Assembly: GCF_943193045.1 (NCBI RefSeq)
Contig: NZ_CALPCN010000001.1
Span: 248,001-312,000 of the forward strand
Origin: Pumilibacter muris
GTDB lineage: Bacteria > Bacillota > Clostridia > Christensenellales > Pumilibacteraceae
DNA: 64,000 bases
Reading direction: 5' to 3'
This document shows positions 41,808-50,665 of this stretch, piece by piece; the first letter of the stretch is position 1, and each line of letters opens with the position of its first letter. The position numbers were made by a program, and so were the translations under genes. Under the pieces are notes generated by a model, which saw nothing but the letters and a program-made list of their open reading frames with translations, was not told the origin of the DNA and did no database searches.

Positions 41808-42669
41808 AATATTGTCCGACCGCTTCGCCGTTGCTATTCCGAGCGGCACTGTGGAAGTAAAATCGCGCAAAAAAATCAAGCGCGAAGTTTTGCCTGTTGC
41901 GGGCGATTCGGTTTTGTTGGAAAAAGTTGCGGAAGAATATGTGCTTGCCGCAATCGAACCGCGCGTCAACAGACTAATTCGTCCGCCCATTGCGAACGTA
42001 GACTGTATAGTTATAACTGTTGCGCCCGTTCCCGAACCCGACTTTGTAGTGGTTGACAAAATGATAGTCAGCGCTCGCAAGGCGGGAATACGCACTGCGG
42101 TATGCGTGAACAAGACGGATATAGTTCCCGACGGTTTTACCGCTCGGATATTCGCTCAATATAGCGGAGTTGCCGACGAGGTGCTTTGCGTGTCCGCTTC
42201 GCGCGGAGATACGGCGGAACTGCAAAAATTATTGCGCGGAAAATTTTCGTGCCTTGCGGGGCAATCGGCAGTCGGCAAAACATCGCTCGTAAATCGAATA
42301 TGCGGGGTAAACCGAGAGGTAGGCGAGCTTAGCGAAAAAATTCTAAGGGGAAAGAACACTACCGTAGGAGTGGAACTTATAAGAACCGAACTCGACACTT
42401 ACGTTGCCGACACACCGGGTTTCGGCGCTCTCGATTTAAGCAGTGTTGAACCGTCGGATTTACATTTATATTACGAAGAATACGTTTCGCTTTCGGAAAA
42501 ATGCAAATACAGAATGTGCACTCACACCGTAGAACCCGATTGCGCAGTTCGCGCCGCCGTGCAAGACGGAAAGCTGAACGAAGAACGGTACGACAGGTAT
42601 TGTTTAATATATAAAGAATTGAAAGATAAAAACGGCAGAAAAACATGGAGAACTACTTATGAAAAATAG
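41785..42669 (+). CDS. rsgA: Ribosome small-subunit biogenesis GTPase RsgA
   Basis: A 294-residue circularly permuted GTPase that matures the 30S subunit. OB domain first; G4 CVNKTDIV (near 113), then G1 GQSAVGKTSLVNR, G2 TTVG, G3 DTPGFGALDL; the C-terminal zinc site reads CKYRMCTHTVEPDCAV. I prefer TTG 41785 with AAGGAG 5 bases upstream; the frame is open further up inside rlmN, but family homology begins here. In B. subtilis prpC and prkC stand between rlmN and rsgA; here the genes overlap. Confidence 0.94.
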   Translation: MIRGRVIKILSDRFAVAIPSGTVEVKSRKKIKREVLPVAGDSVLLEKVAEEYVLAAIEPRVNRLIRPPIANVDCIVITVAPVPEPDFVVVDKMIVSARKAGIRTAVCVNKTDIVPDGFTARIFAQYSGVADEVLCVSASRGDTAELQKLLRGKFSCLAGQSAVGKTSLVNRICGVNREVGELSEKILRGKNTTVGVELIRTELDTYVADTPGFGALDLSSVEPSDLHLYYEEYVSLSEKCKYRMCTHTVEPDCAVRAAVQDGKLNEERYDRYCLIYKELKDKNGRKTWRTTYEK

Positions 42670-43315
42670 AGTTTTGGTTGCGCCTTCTATTTTAAGCGCC
42701 GATTTCGGAAAAATGAACGAAGAAATTGCGAGAATGGAAGAATGCGGTGCAGACATGATTCATTGCGATGTTATGGACGGAATTTTTGTGCCCAACATTA
42801 CTTTCGGGTTCAAAATGATTTCGGATATAAAGAAGCATACCTCGTTGCCTCTCGACGTGCACCTTATGATAGACAAGCCCGAAAGGTATGTTTCGCGGTT
42901 TATAGACGCAGGCGCCGATTTTCTTACATTTCACGTCGAGGCTACCGAAAAAACTATCGAATTGCTAGAAAGCATAAAAAAAGCGGGCGTTAAATGCGGA
43001 GCCGTAATAAGTCCCGACACGCCGACAATGGCTCTTTACGAATGTTTTCCGTTGTGCGACATTGTTCTTTTAATGAGCGTTTATCCGGGATTCGGCGGAC
43101 AGAAATTTATAGAAAAATCGCTTGAACGCATGCGTGAGCTGAAACAAATGCGCGAGGCGGCGAAAAGTTCGGCTTTGCTTGAAATCGACGGGGGGATAAC
43201 CGAAGCCAACGCCGCGTCAGTTGCGGCGGCGGGAGCGGACGTTTTGGTTGCCGGAAACACGCTGTTTTCTTCTGAGGAACCTCGAAAAATAGTGGAGAAG
43301 TTTCATTCGCTATGA
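42659..43315 (+). CDS. rpe: Ribulose-phosphate 3-epimerase
   Basis: A 218-residue TIM barrel interconverting ribulose 5-phosphate and xylulose 5-phosphate. APSILSADFGKMNEEI (about 7-22), HCDVMDGIFVPNITFG, HLMIDKPERYV, MSVYPGFGGQKF and EIDGGITEANA carry the metal and phosphate ligands. It overlaps rsgA by 11 bases and thiN by 4. Confidence 0.98.
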   Translation: MKNRVLVAPSILSADFGKMNEEIARMEECGADMIHCDVMDGIFVPNITFGFKMISDIKKHTSLPLDVHLMIDKPERYVSRFIDAGADFLTFHVEATEKTIELLESIKKAGVKCGAVISPDTPTMALYECFPLCDIVLLMSVYPGFGGQKFIEKSLERMRELKQMREAAKSSALLEIDGGITEANAASVAAAGADVLVAGNTLFSSEEPRKIVEKFHSL

Positions 43316-43962
43316 AAGGCGCGTTATTTTTGAACGGCGAGCCGCCTACTGCGGAAGCGCTTAAAAAAGTGCTTTCCGAAAGAAAAAACGGAAGCGTTTC
43401 GGCAGTATACTGCACCGACGGCGCATACAGTTATGTTAAAGATGTTTTTTTGCCTGACGTGGTAGTGGGCGATTTCGATTCATTAAACCGAGACGAAGTA
43501 GGCGACTGCGTGGAATGCGTTTCTTTTCCGACCGACAAGAATTTTACCGACGGTTATTTGGCTGTTAAAATAATGGCGGAAAGGGGTTTTGCCGAAATAG
43601 ACATTTTCGGCGGTTACGGCGGCAGACCGGATATGGCGGAAAGCAATTATTTGCTGCTTGTTTTGGCGGAGCAATGCGGTGTGCGCGCAAGGTTGTGCGG
43701 CGTTCTTAACGCATATCTTGTTAGCGGGTATTTTTCATTGCGGCTGAAAAAAGGAGCGCTTTTTTCTGTGGTACCCTTTACCGACAGTGTGCATATATTA
43801 TATATGAAAGGACTAAAGTACGCTTTGTCCGATTATACCATGAGCAAAACGGCTTGGGTTGCGAAAGACGACTACGTTATGGGAGTGTCTAACGCGAGCG
43901 TGGGCGAGAGCGTGGAGCTTGCGGTAGACGGAGGAACGGCGTTGGTCTTTGTTCAAGAATAA
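43312..43962 (+). CDS. thiN: Thiamine diphosphokinase
   Basis: A 216-residue kinase making thiamine diphosphate from thiamine. DVVVGDFDSLNRDEV (about 50-64), TDKNFTDGYLAVK and IFGGYGGRPDMAESN are the catalytic-domain motifs; the C-terminal beta domain closes with the thiamine-binding part. rpe-thiN-spoVM is the same order as in B. subtilis. Confidence 0.93.
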   Translation: MKGALFLNGEPPTAEALKKVLSERKNGSVSAVYCTDGAYSYVKDVFLPDVVVGDFDSLNRDEVGDCVECVSFPTDKNFTDGYLAVKIMAERGFAEIDIFGGYGGRPDMAESNYLLLVLAEQCGVRARLCGVLNAYLVSGYFSLRLKKGALFSVVPFTDSVHILYMKGLKYALSDYTMSKTAWVAKDDYVMGVSNASVGESVELAVDGGTALVFVQE

Positions 43963-43976
43963 AGCGGGAGGTATAT

Positions 43977-44054
43977 ATGCGAATCGTATGCGTTAAGGCC
44001 CCTAAGTTTCTGTCGGGATTTCTGCGGTTACTGTTTTGCAGAAACAAAAAGTAA
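43977..44054 (+). CDS. spoVM: Stage V sporulation protein M (25-residue micro-protein)
   Basis: A 25-residue ORF, starting ATG 43977 six bases after a strong GGGAGG ribosome-binding site. The peptide contains VKAPKFLSGFLRLLF, in the same register as B. subtilis SpoVM (Lys7, Pro9, Lys10, Phe11, Leu12, Gly14), and ends in basic residues. SpoVM is an amphipathic helix that marks the convex forespore membrane and anchors SpoIVA for coat and cortex assembly. Location right after thiN matches B. subtilis. A terminator follows. Confidence 0.9.
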   Translation: MRIVCVKAPKFLSGFLRLLFCRNKK

Positions 44055-44075
44055 TCGGGTTGTAGTGCCGTACAT

Positions 44076-44113
44076 AAAAAGAACCGTTCACTTAAAAGAA
44101 AACGGTTCTTTTT
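44076..44113. terminator. Terminator between spoVM and rpmB (usable from both sides)
   Basis: A 13-bp perfect stem (44076-44088 with 44101-44113), 12-base loop, A-run on the left and T-run on the right. It ends the long yicC-spoVM operon and the convergent rpmB transcript. Confidence 0.88.
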
Positions 44114-44138
44114 GTTTGTGTTCGATTTTTTTACGCGC

Positions 44139-44327
44139 TCACGAATTTTTATTCATGTTGGTGCGAAGGCAACGCGTGCAAACGTATTCGTTAGATTCTT
44201 TGCCGTCGATTTCGATTTTCACCTTGTGAACGTTAGCGCTGAACGTACGTTTTGTGTGGCGGTTCGAGTGGCTCACATTGTTGCCGCTAACCTTGCCTTT
44301 TCCGCAAATTACGCAAACTCTGCTCAT
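44139..44327 (-). CDS. rpmB: 50S ribosomal protein L28
   Basis: A 62-residue bL28 with zinc-binding cysteines at both ends (CVICGKG near the N-terminus, VCTRCLRT near the C-terminus) and the core SHSNRHTKRTFSANVHKV. CGGAGGTG precedes the start on this strand. As in B. subtilis it lies opposite in direction to the flanking spoVM and Asp23-family genes. Confidence 0.97.
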   Translation of the reverse strand: MSRVCVICGKGKVSGNNVSHSNRHTKRTFSANVHKVKIEIDGKESNEYVCTRCLRTNMNKNS

Positions 44328-44372
44328 TGTTATTTAACACCTCCGGGCGCGATATTTTTTACTTGCCTTAAA

Positions 44373-44401
44373 ATAATATCACAATTTAAGGAATAAATCA
44401 A
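44373..44401 (-). promoter_or_regulatory. rpmB promoter
   Basis: On the minus strand TTGATT (44401-44396), 17-base spacer and TATTAT (44378-44373) with an extended TG motif. Confidence 0.7.
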
Positions 44402-44462
44402 TCGAATTACCCCTTTATTTTAACAAAATACCGTACAATTTTCGAAATTCTTGTAAAAACTC

Positions 44463-44491
44463 TTGCAAAAAAGTTTGGGATAGGTTAAAAT
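44463..44491 (+). promoter_or_regulatory. Promoter of the Asp23/fakA genes
   Basis: TTGCAA (44463-44468), 17-base spacer, TAAAAT (44486-44491), divergent from the rpmB promoter. Confidence 0.6.
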
Positions 44492-44530
44492 ATAACATGT
44501 GGATACATATAATTAAGCGGAGGCTTGCAG

Positions 44531-44881
44531 TTGAGCGTAAATACTGCCAATGCATACGGTAGAATAACAATTACGGAAGAGGCCATAGCGCAAGTGGCGG
44601 GTAACACGGCTTTGGAATGTTACGGAATAGTTGACCTCGTTTCCAAGCGTTTCTCCGATAGTTTGGCGGATTTGTTCAAGCGCAAAAGACTTTCGCGCGG
44701 CGTTCGGGTAATGACGAGCGGCGACAGAATTTTTATTGATTTGTACGTTATTATAAAGTACGGCGTATCCATAGAAGCGGTTGCTCAATCGCTTAAAAAA
44801 TCTGTTAAATATGATATTGAACGGTTTACGGGTATGGTAGTCGACACGATTAACGTAAACGTTGTCGGCATTAGAGTATAA
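44531..44881 (+). CDS. Asp23/Gls24 family protein (YloU-like)
   Basis: A 116-residue alkaline-shock (Asp23/DUF322) protein. The family pattern is visible in YGRITITEEAIAQVAGNTALECYGIVDL and in VIIKYGVSIEAVAQSLKKSVKYDIERFTGM. Such proteins are associated with envelope homeostasis and nearly always sit before the fakA-like gene. TTG 44531 is taken as start since GGAGG is then 7 bases upstream; a TTG at 44525 is too close to it. Confidence 0.9.
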   Translation: MSVNTANAYGRITITEEAIAQVAGNTALECYGIVDLVSKRFSDSLADLFKRKRLSRGVRVMTSGDRIFIDLYVIIKYGVSIEAVAQSLKKSVKYDIERFTGMVVDTINVNVVGIRV

Positions 44882-44958
44882 AATAAATTACAAAGTTAAG
44901 TACGGATGTACGTTGATTCCCGCCGAACCCGCGTAAACTGCATGAGTTGGAGGATACA

Positions 44959-46599
44959 ATGCAAAAGTCAATTAACGGCGCAATTTTGCGTAAGATGATA
45001 TTAAACGGCGCTAAGCTGTTGGATTCAAATAAAGAGCACGTCGATTCGCTGAACGTATTTCCCGTTCCCGACGGAGACACGGGCACTAATATGTCGCTTA
45101 CGATGCTGTCGGCGGCGAAAGAAGTTTCTAATTGCCCGTCTAACGGTTTAGACGCTTTGAGCGACGCTTTAAGCAAGGGCGCCTTGCGCGGCGCTCGCGG
45201 CAATAGCGGAGTAATACTCAGCCAAATACTTAAAGGCATGACTTCGGTACTTGCGCAAAACCAAGAAATAACTTCGAAAACGCTTGCAAAAGCGCTTGCG
45301 GCGGGCACGGAAGTGGCTTATAAAGCCGTAACCAAGCCCAAAGAGGGGACTATTCTAACTGTTGTGCGCGCAATGAGCGAGCATGCCAAGAGCATTACCA
45401 AAAAGAGCATAGAGGTTTCCGCATTTTTCGAAAGCGTAATTTCCGCAGGCGAGGAAATGCTTAAACAAACGCCCGAAATGCTTCCCGTGCTTAAAAAGGC
45501 GGGTGTGGTAGACGCGGGCGGACGTGGTTTATTGATAATTTTTCAAGGTTTTTACCACGCTCTTATCGGTCAGGAAGATACGAATATATCGTTCGACGAC
45601 ACGCTTAACGCGGGTAGCGGAAGCAAATACGACGAGCAGGCTCATTTCGACTACAACGATTTGGCGGAAATAGAATTCGGATATTGCACCGAGTTCTTTA
45701 TTGTGCATTTAAAGAAAAAGACCACCGAAGCGGATATAGACAGATTCCGTGAAAATTTAATGACAATCGGCGACTGCGTTTTGGTTATAGGCGACCTCAA
45801 CATGGTTAAAGTTCACGTTCATTCCAACGAACCGGGCGTCGTTTTAACTTATGCGCTCGAACTCGGAGAGATAGACCGCGTTAAAATAGAGAACATGCTC
45901 GAACAGAACAGAGCGCTTATAGGTAGAAAGAAAGAAGAACTTAAACCCTACGGTCTTGTTGCCGTTTGCGCGGGCGAGGGTCTTACGAACATATTTAAAG
46001 ACCTTTTGGTAGACAACGTTATGGAGGGAGGGCAAACGATGAATCCGAGCGCGGAAGACATTGCTATGGCTTGCGACGCGGTCCCCGCCAAAGACGTGTT
46101 CGTTTTCCCGAACAATAAAAATATAATACTTGCCGCAGAACAGGCGAAAGCGCTTACTAAACGTAATTTGCATATAATTCCCACGAAAGACGTTCCGCAG
46201 GGGCTTTCCGCCGTTTTGGCGTTCAATCCCGAAGACAACCTCGAAAACAATTTGCAGAGTATGAACGAGGCTATAGGCAACGTTAAAACGGGCATGGTCA
46301 CATATGCGGTTCGCAGCACTCAGGTAGACAATTTCGACCTTAAAGAGGGCGATATAATAGGTATAGATTCTAAATCGATAGTTGCGAAAGGCGAAAAGGT
46401 GGAAAACGTTACCACACAGCTTGTTGATAAGCTAATGGATAGCTCTGTTAGCAATATTACGCTTTATTTCGGAAATGAAGTGAAAGAAGAGGAAGCCAAC
46501 GCAATAGCGCAAGAACTTTCCGAAAAGTACAACCGTTGCGACGTAGATATTCATTACGGCGGGCAGCCGTTGTATTATTATATCGTTTCGTTGGAATAA
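44959..46599 (+). CDS. fakA: Fatty acid kinase FakA-like (DhaL/DegV-coupled, YloV)
   Basis: A 546-residue protein with an N-terminal DhaL-type nucleotide-binding domain (NVFPVPDGDTGTNMSLTM near 31-48; GARGNSGVILSQIL near 80) and a longer C-terminal region of the FakA family that interacts with fatty-acid-binding FakB. It would phosphorylate exogenous fatty acids for phospholipid synthesis. ATG 44959 has GGAGGA 5 bases upstream; an in-frame TTG at 44947 overlaps that site and is rejected. Confidence 0.92.
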   Translation: MQKSINGAILRKMILNGAKLLDSNKEHVDSLNVFPVPDGDTGTNMSLTMLSAAKEVSNCPSNGLDALSDALSKGALRGARGNSGVILSQILKGMTSVLAQNQEITSKTLAKALAAGTEVAYKAVTKPKEGTILTVVRAMSEHAKSITKKSIEVSAFFESVISAGEEMLKQTPEMLPVLKKAGVVDAGGRGLLIIFQGFYHALIGQEDTNISFDDTLNAGSGSKYDEQAHFDYNDLAEIEFGYCTEFFIVHLKKKTTEADIDRFRENLMTIGDCVLVIGDLNMVKVHVHSNEPGVVLTYALELGEIDRVKIENMLEQNRALIGRKKEELKPYGLVAVCAGEGLTNIFKDLLVDNVMEGGQTMNPSAEDIAMACDAVPAKDVFVFPNNKNIILAAEQAKALTKRNLHIIPTKDVPQGLSAVLAFNPEDNLENNLQSMNEAIGNVKTGMVTYAVRSTQVDNFDLKEGDIIGIDSKSIVAKGEKVENVTTQLVDKLMDSSVSNITLYFGNEVKEEEANAIAQELSEKYNRCDVDIHYGGQPLYYYIVSLE

Positions 46600-46654
46600 T
46601 ATTTTTCCGTAAGGATATAATGCCGATATTGCGTTAAATATTTTGTTTTCAATT

Positions 46655-46682
46655 AAGGGGCGGTGGCAACCGCTCCTTTTTT
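46655..46682 (+). terminator. Terminator/attenuator-like hairpin between fakA and recG
   Basis: A 10-bp stem AAGGGGCGGT (46655-46664) with ACCGCTCCTT (46669-46678), one G-U pair, 4-base loop and six T. It ends only 13 bases before the recG start, and the recG ribosome-binding site follows the T run. Confidence 0.75.
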
Positions 46683-46695
46683 CGGAGTTTGCGTA

Positions 46696-48690
46696 TTGAA
46701 ATTCGAAGATATAAAAGGCATGGGAAAAAGCCGAATACAAAAGCTTAAAGCGGCGGGAATAAGCTGTCCGCTTGATTTGTTGTTGCATTTTCCTTATAAG
46801 TACGTTAATCTTTCCGAAAAATCGGATATTTCGAAATTAAACGACGGCGACGAATTGACCGTATGCGGCACGGTTATAAACGAGCCTAAAATTCAATATT
46901 TACGCAAGGGATTAAAAATGACGAAAGTCGTTTTAAACACTTGCTACGGAGAAATCGAGGCTGTTTGGTTCAATCAAAAATATATTGCGTCCGCGCTTCC
47001 GAACGGTAAGACGGTATATGTAACGGGAAAAATCAAAAAGTTCCGCAATAAAATTTCTTTGAGTGCGCCCGTAATGTTTCATCCGAGCGGAAATGGAGTT
47101 TTGCCGCTATACAGAAACATTCCGGGAATTCCTCAGCGCGTTTTTTCGGAAGCTGTGGATATGCTGTTGTCTCGTGCGGAAGTTTTCGGATACATTCCCG
47201 ACAGCGTTAGAAAAAAATATAACTTACCGTCTCTCGGAGATGCTTTTAAACAGGTACACCGCCCCGATAGCGTGGAGTCGGCGTATGCTGCCGCAAGAGT
47301 TTTATCGCTTGAAAAGCTGAGCTATACGCTAAGTATGTATACGCTTGCAAAGTCGGCGAAAGGGCATGGAAAAAAATTTGTTTATTCTGCGGAAAAGGAT
47401 GCGCTTAGCAAAGCCGTGAAAGCTCTTTCGTTCGAACTTACCGACGGGCAAAAAGCCGCTCTCGAAGATATTTTGACATCGTTGCGCGGAGACGTGCCTA
47501 TGAACAGACTTTTGCAGGGCGACGTGGGTTGCGGAAAAACGGCGGTCGCGTTGCTTGCAATGTATTACGCGTATATTTGCGGCTATCAAAGCGTGCTCAT
47601 GGCTCCAACCGAAATTTTGGCTGTACAACATTATAAATCGGCTATCGCGTTTTTGGAAAAGCTTGGTGCCCGCGCGGTTCTTTTGTGCGGAAGTATGGGA
47701 AAAAAGGAGAAAGACGACGCTCTTTTCAAAATAAGAACAAAGGCTGCGGATATTATTATAGGCACTCATGCGCTCATAAGCGACGGTGTTGAATTTAACC
47801 AACTTGCGCTTATAATAACCGACGAGCAACAAAGGTTTGGTGTAAACCAACGCGGAAACCTTGAGAATAAGGCTGTCGGTGCGGATATTTTGGTTATGAC
47901 AGCCACTCCCATTCCGAGAACTTTGGCGCTTTGCATGTACGGCGAGCTTGAACAGTCGTTTATTCGCGGCTTACCGTCGGGGCGTCCTGAGATAGTAACA
48001 AGGATTGTTCCCGAAAACAAATTCGAGAGCATGTTCGAATATGTAAACGAGCGCGCGTCTTTCGGTGAAAGAACTTATATAGTATGTCCGCGTATAGAAG
48101 CGGACGACGAAGAAGAGCTTGTGTCGGTAACCGAAATGTATTCGTTGCTTAAAGCGAAATACCCGTCGGCGGCGTTAGGCGTTATTCACGGAAAAATGAA
48201 AGACGCCGAAAAGTCGGAAATAATGAATAAGTTTATATGCGGCGACACGCAAATATTGATTTCGACTACAGTTATAGAAGTGGGAATCGACGTTCCCGCC
48301 GCAACGAATATAATAATTTTCAATTCCGAGCGTTACGGGTTAAGCCAGTTGCATCAACTGCGCGGCAGAGTGGGGCGCGGTACTTTAAAAAGTTATTGTT
48401 TTCTGCCGTTTGCGGGCGACGTTCCCGAAAGATTGAAATTTTTCTGCACTTGTAACGACGGTTTCGAATTATCGGAGTATGATTTTGCACAGCGTGGCGC
48501 CGGAGACTTTATAGGCACGCGCCAACACGGAGAAAGCAACGATTTGCCCGTGAAGATTGATTCGGAGCTTATAGAAGCCGCCAAAGCGATTTCGGAGGCT
48601 ACTCTCGGCATAGAGGAAGCGAGACAAAAGCTTAGGGCTTGCCTTAAAGACGGAGCCGAAGAATACGTTAGCGCCATAACAATGAATTGA
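46696..48690 (+). CDS. recG: ATP-dependent DNA helicase RecG
   Basis: A 664-residue branch-migration helicase. The N-terminal wedge/OB domain covers about 1-220; GDVGCGKTAVALLA is Walker A (near 273); TDEQQRFGVNQRG is motif II, where most RecG proteins have DEQH; TATPIPRTLAL and QLRGRVGRG are motifs III and VI. The start is TTG 46696 after CGGAG; the open frame further upstream lies inside a terminator hairpin. recG after the fakA-like gene is a common Firmicute order. Confidence 0.95.
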   Translation: MKFEDIKGMGKSRIQKLKAAGISCPLDLLLHFPYKYVNLSEKSDISKLNDGDELTVCGTVINEPKIQYLRKGLKMTKVVLNTCYGEIEAVWFNQKYIASALPNGKTVYVTGKIKKFRNKISLSAPVMFHPSGNGVLPLYRNIPGIPQRVFSEAVDMLLSRAEVFGYIPDSVRKKYNLPSLGDAFKQVHRPDSVESAYAAARVLSLEKLSYTLSMYTLAKSAKGHGKKFVYSAEKDALSKAVKALSFELTDGQKAALEDILTSLRGDVPMNRLLQGDVGCGKTAVALLAMYYAYICGYQSVLMAPTEILAVQHYKSAIAFLEKLGARAVLLCGSMGKKEKDDALFKIRTKAADIIIGTHALISDGVEFNQLALIITDEQQRFGVNQRGNLENKAVGADILVMTATPIPRTLALCMYGELEQSFIRGLPSGRPEIVTRIVPENKFESMFEYVNERASFGERTYIVCPRIEADDEEELVSVTEMYSLLKAKYPSAALGVIHGKMKDAEKSEIMNKFICGDTQILISTTVIEVGIDVPAATNIIIFNSERYGLSQLHQLRGRVGRGTLKSYCFLPFAGDVPERLKFFCTCNDGFELSEYDFAQRGAGDFIGTRQHGESNDLPVKIDSELIEAAKAISEATLGIEEARQKLRACLKDGAEEYVSAITMN

Positions 48691-48765
48691 TTTTGAATTC
48701 TGCGCGGTTGGTAATATAAATATGGAAAATTTTAGAGTTAAGTTATTTGAATTTTGCAAATTGAC

Positions 48766-48794
48766 TTGACAAGTTCGGGTTATACCTTTATAAT
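48766..48794 (+). promoter_or_regulatory. his operon promoter
   Basis: Consensus promoter: TTGACA (48766-48771), 17-base spacer, TATAAT (48789-48794), about 31 bases before hisZ. No T-box or leader-peptide His run is seen in this short leader. Confidence 0.9.
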
Positions 48795-48824
48795 AGACAA
48801 AATATACGTTTGCGAGGAACCGAC

Positions 48825-50027
48825 TTGAAAAATCTTCAACTGCCTTTCGGCGTACAAGACTGTATGCCGCAAGAGTGTTACAATAAAATTATTATTCAGG
48901 AAAAGCTGTCGGAGATTTTTCGCAAACACGGCTTTTTGCGTGTGGAAACGCCGTCGTTGGAATATTTTGATGTGTACGGCGGAATATTGAGCCGAGATTC
49001 GGCTAATAAAACGTTTAAAATGACCGATGCCGACGGAAGCCTTTTAACGCTTCGTTCCGACCCTACGTTGCAAATTTGCCGCATGGCGGCAACAAAACTC
49101 GGCGGCGTGGATAAGGTTTTTTATGCCGCGAACAGCTACGAATATCTTTCGGATTCTTACACTTCGCGCAGTCGTGAATTTTCTCAGATGGGCGTAGAAC
49201 TTTTGGGCGCGGGCGACGTGTCTGCCGACGTAGAGGCAATAACGGTTGCCATAGAGGGCTTGCGCGAATCGGGGCTTTGCGACTTTATGCTTGAACTCGG
49301 GCAGGTAGACTATTTCAACGGACTTACAAACGAGGCGGGCATGAGCGAGTGCGACGCTAAGGAATTGCGCGGACTTGTGAATAAAAAAGACATGTTCGGC
49401 GTTGAAATGTTTTTAAGTTCTAAGAAAGTCGGAGAGCGTTTTGTGTCGCAGTTTTTGTTATTGCCCACGTTGTTCGGCGGTTGCGAAGTGTTGAACAAAG
49501 CTCGGAAAGAAATTGCCAACGAAAAAAGCGCGCAAGCACTTAACCGTTTGGAGCAAATTCTTATCGCGCTTAAAGCGGCTCGGCTCGATAAGTATGTTGC
49601 TATAGATTTGGGACTTTTACGCGGAGAATATTACACCGGGCTTGTTATGAAGGGTATTTCGGGCAAACTCGGAGTTCCGCTGTTAGACGGAGGAAGATAC
49701 GATACTCTTTGCGGAGAGTTCGGTGCCTCGAAGCCCGCCGTCGGCTTTTCGATAGGAATTAAGAGGCTTTTGGTTGCTTTGGAACGGGAAGGAAAGCTCA
49801 TGTCGTGCGCGTCGCCTGACATTGCGTACATATCCGACGGCAAAGACTGCGGTTTCGAGTACGAATATGTGGCGGCACTGCGCGAGAACGGTCTTGTTGT
49901 GGAAAAAAGATTCGAATGCGGGAAAAAAGAACTTTTGGATTATTGCGCGGCAAAGAAAATTCCTTGCGCGGTAATAATTAGCGGCGGCAGGGCCGAACGG
50001 ATTAGCGTGGGCGGTGAAGAAAAATGA
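48825..50027 (+). CDS. hisZ: ATP phosphoribosyltransferase regulatory subunit HisZ
   Basis: A 400-residue histidyl-tRNA-synthetase-like protein without tRNA synthetase function. It begins LQLPFGVQDCMPQECYNK and has RSDPTLQICRMAATKLGG, YYTGLVMKGISGKLGVPLLDGGRYD and a family C-terminal segment. HisZ partners short-form HisG, the type encoded next. The start is TTG 48825 after GAGGAA. It is the first gene of the his operon. Confidence 0.9.
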   Translation: MKNLQLPFGVQDCMPQECYNKIIIQEKLSEIFRKHGFLRVETPSLEYFDVYGGILSRDSANKTFKMTDADGSLLTLRSDPTLQICRMAATKLGGVDKVFYAANSYEYLSDSYTSRSREFSQMGVELLGAGDVSADVEAITVAIEGLRESGLCDFMLELGQVDYFNGLTNEAGMSECDAKELRGLVNKKDMFGVEMFLSSKKVGERFVSQFLLLPTLFGGCEVLNKARKEIANEKSAQALNRLEQILIALKAARLDKYVAIDLGLLRGEYYTGLVMKGISGKLGVPLLDGGRYDTLCGEFGASKPAVGFSIGIKRLLVALEREGKLMSCASPDIAYISDGKDCGFEYEYVAALRENGLVVEKRFECGKKELLDYCAAKKIPCAVIISGGRAERISVGGEEK

Positions 50028-50665
50028 AACAATTAACCGTAGCTTTGGCGAAAGGTCGTCTTGCCGAAAAAACCGTTGAACTTCTTGAAAAATGCGGGGT
50101 GAATTGTGCGCCGTTAAAGAAAGATACTCGCAAACTTGTGCTTTGCGACGCCGACGAAAAATACAAATTTATATTTGTCAAGCCTGCCGATGTGCCTACT
50201 TACATCGAACGCGGAGTTGCCGATATAGGCGTTGTGGGAAAAGACACGTTGCTCGAAGAGGGCAAAGACATTTACGAAATGCTTGATTTGAAGTTCGGCT
50301 TGTGCTCAATGTGCGTGGCGGGATTTGAGCGCAAAAGCGAAAGCATTACTCAAAATAATCTGCGCGTAGCCAGCAAATATGTGAATATTGCAAGGGAATT
50401 TTACGCTTCTAAGGGAATGGACGTAGACATTGTTAAACTCACGGGTTCTGTGGAACTTGGACCCATAATTGGGCTTTCCGACGTTATTGTAGACATTGTT
50501 GAAAGCGGCAAAACTTTGGAAGCGAACGGTTTAACCGTTTTGGAAGAAATATGCAAACTGTCGGCGCGGCTTGTTGTGAATAAGGTGTCTTTAAAAACCA
50601 AAAATGCGGAGATTATGCCGCTTATAGAGAAGATTTCCGCTATAATAGAGGAGAAAACCGTATGA
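50024..50665 (+). CDS. hisG: ATP phosphoribosyltransferase, short form HisG
   Basis: A 213-residue enzyme for step 1 of histidine synthesis, lacking the C-terminal regulatory domain of long HisG. LAKGRLAEKTVELLE, ADIGVVGKDTLLE and the PRPP-binding VELGPIIGLSDVIVDIVESGKTL are visible. It needs HisZ, whose gene overlaps it by 4 bases; the same overlap joins it to hisD. Confidence 0.97.
   Translation: MKQLTVALAKGRLAEKTVELLEKCGVNCAPLKKDTRKLVLCDADEKYKFIFVKPADVPTYIERGVADIGVVGKDTLLEEGKDIYEMLDLKFGLCSMCVAGFERKSESITQNNLRVASKYVNIAREFYASKGMDVDIVKLTGSVELGPIIGLSDVIVDIVESGKTLEANGLTVLEEICKLSARLVVNKVSLKTKNAEIMPLIEKISAIIEEKTV

Noticed and set aside
46663-46695. Longer start for recG
   Set aside because: It would begin inside a terminator hairpin; TTG 46696 has a ribosome-binding site.
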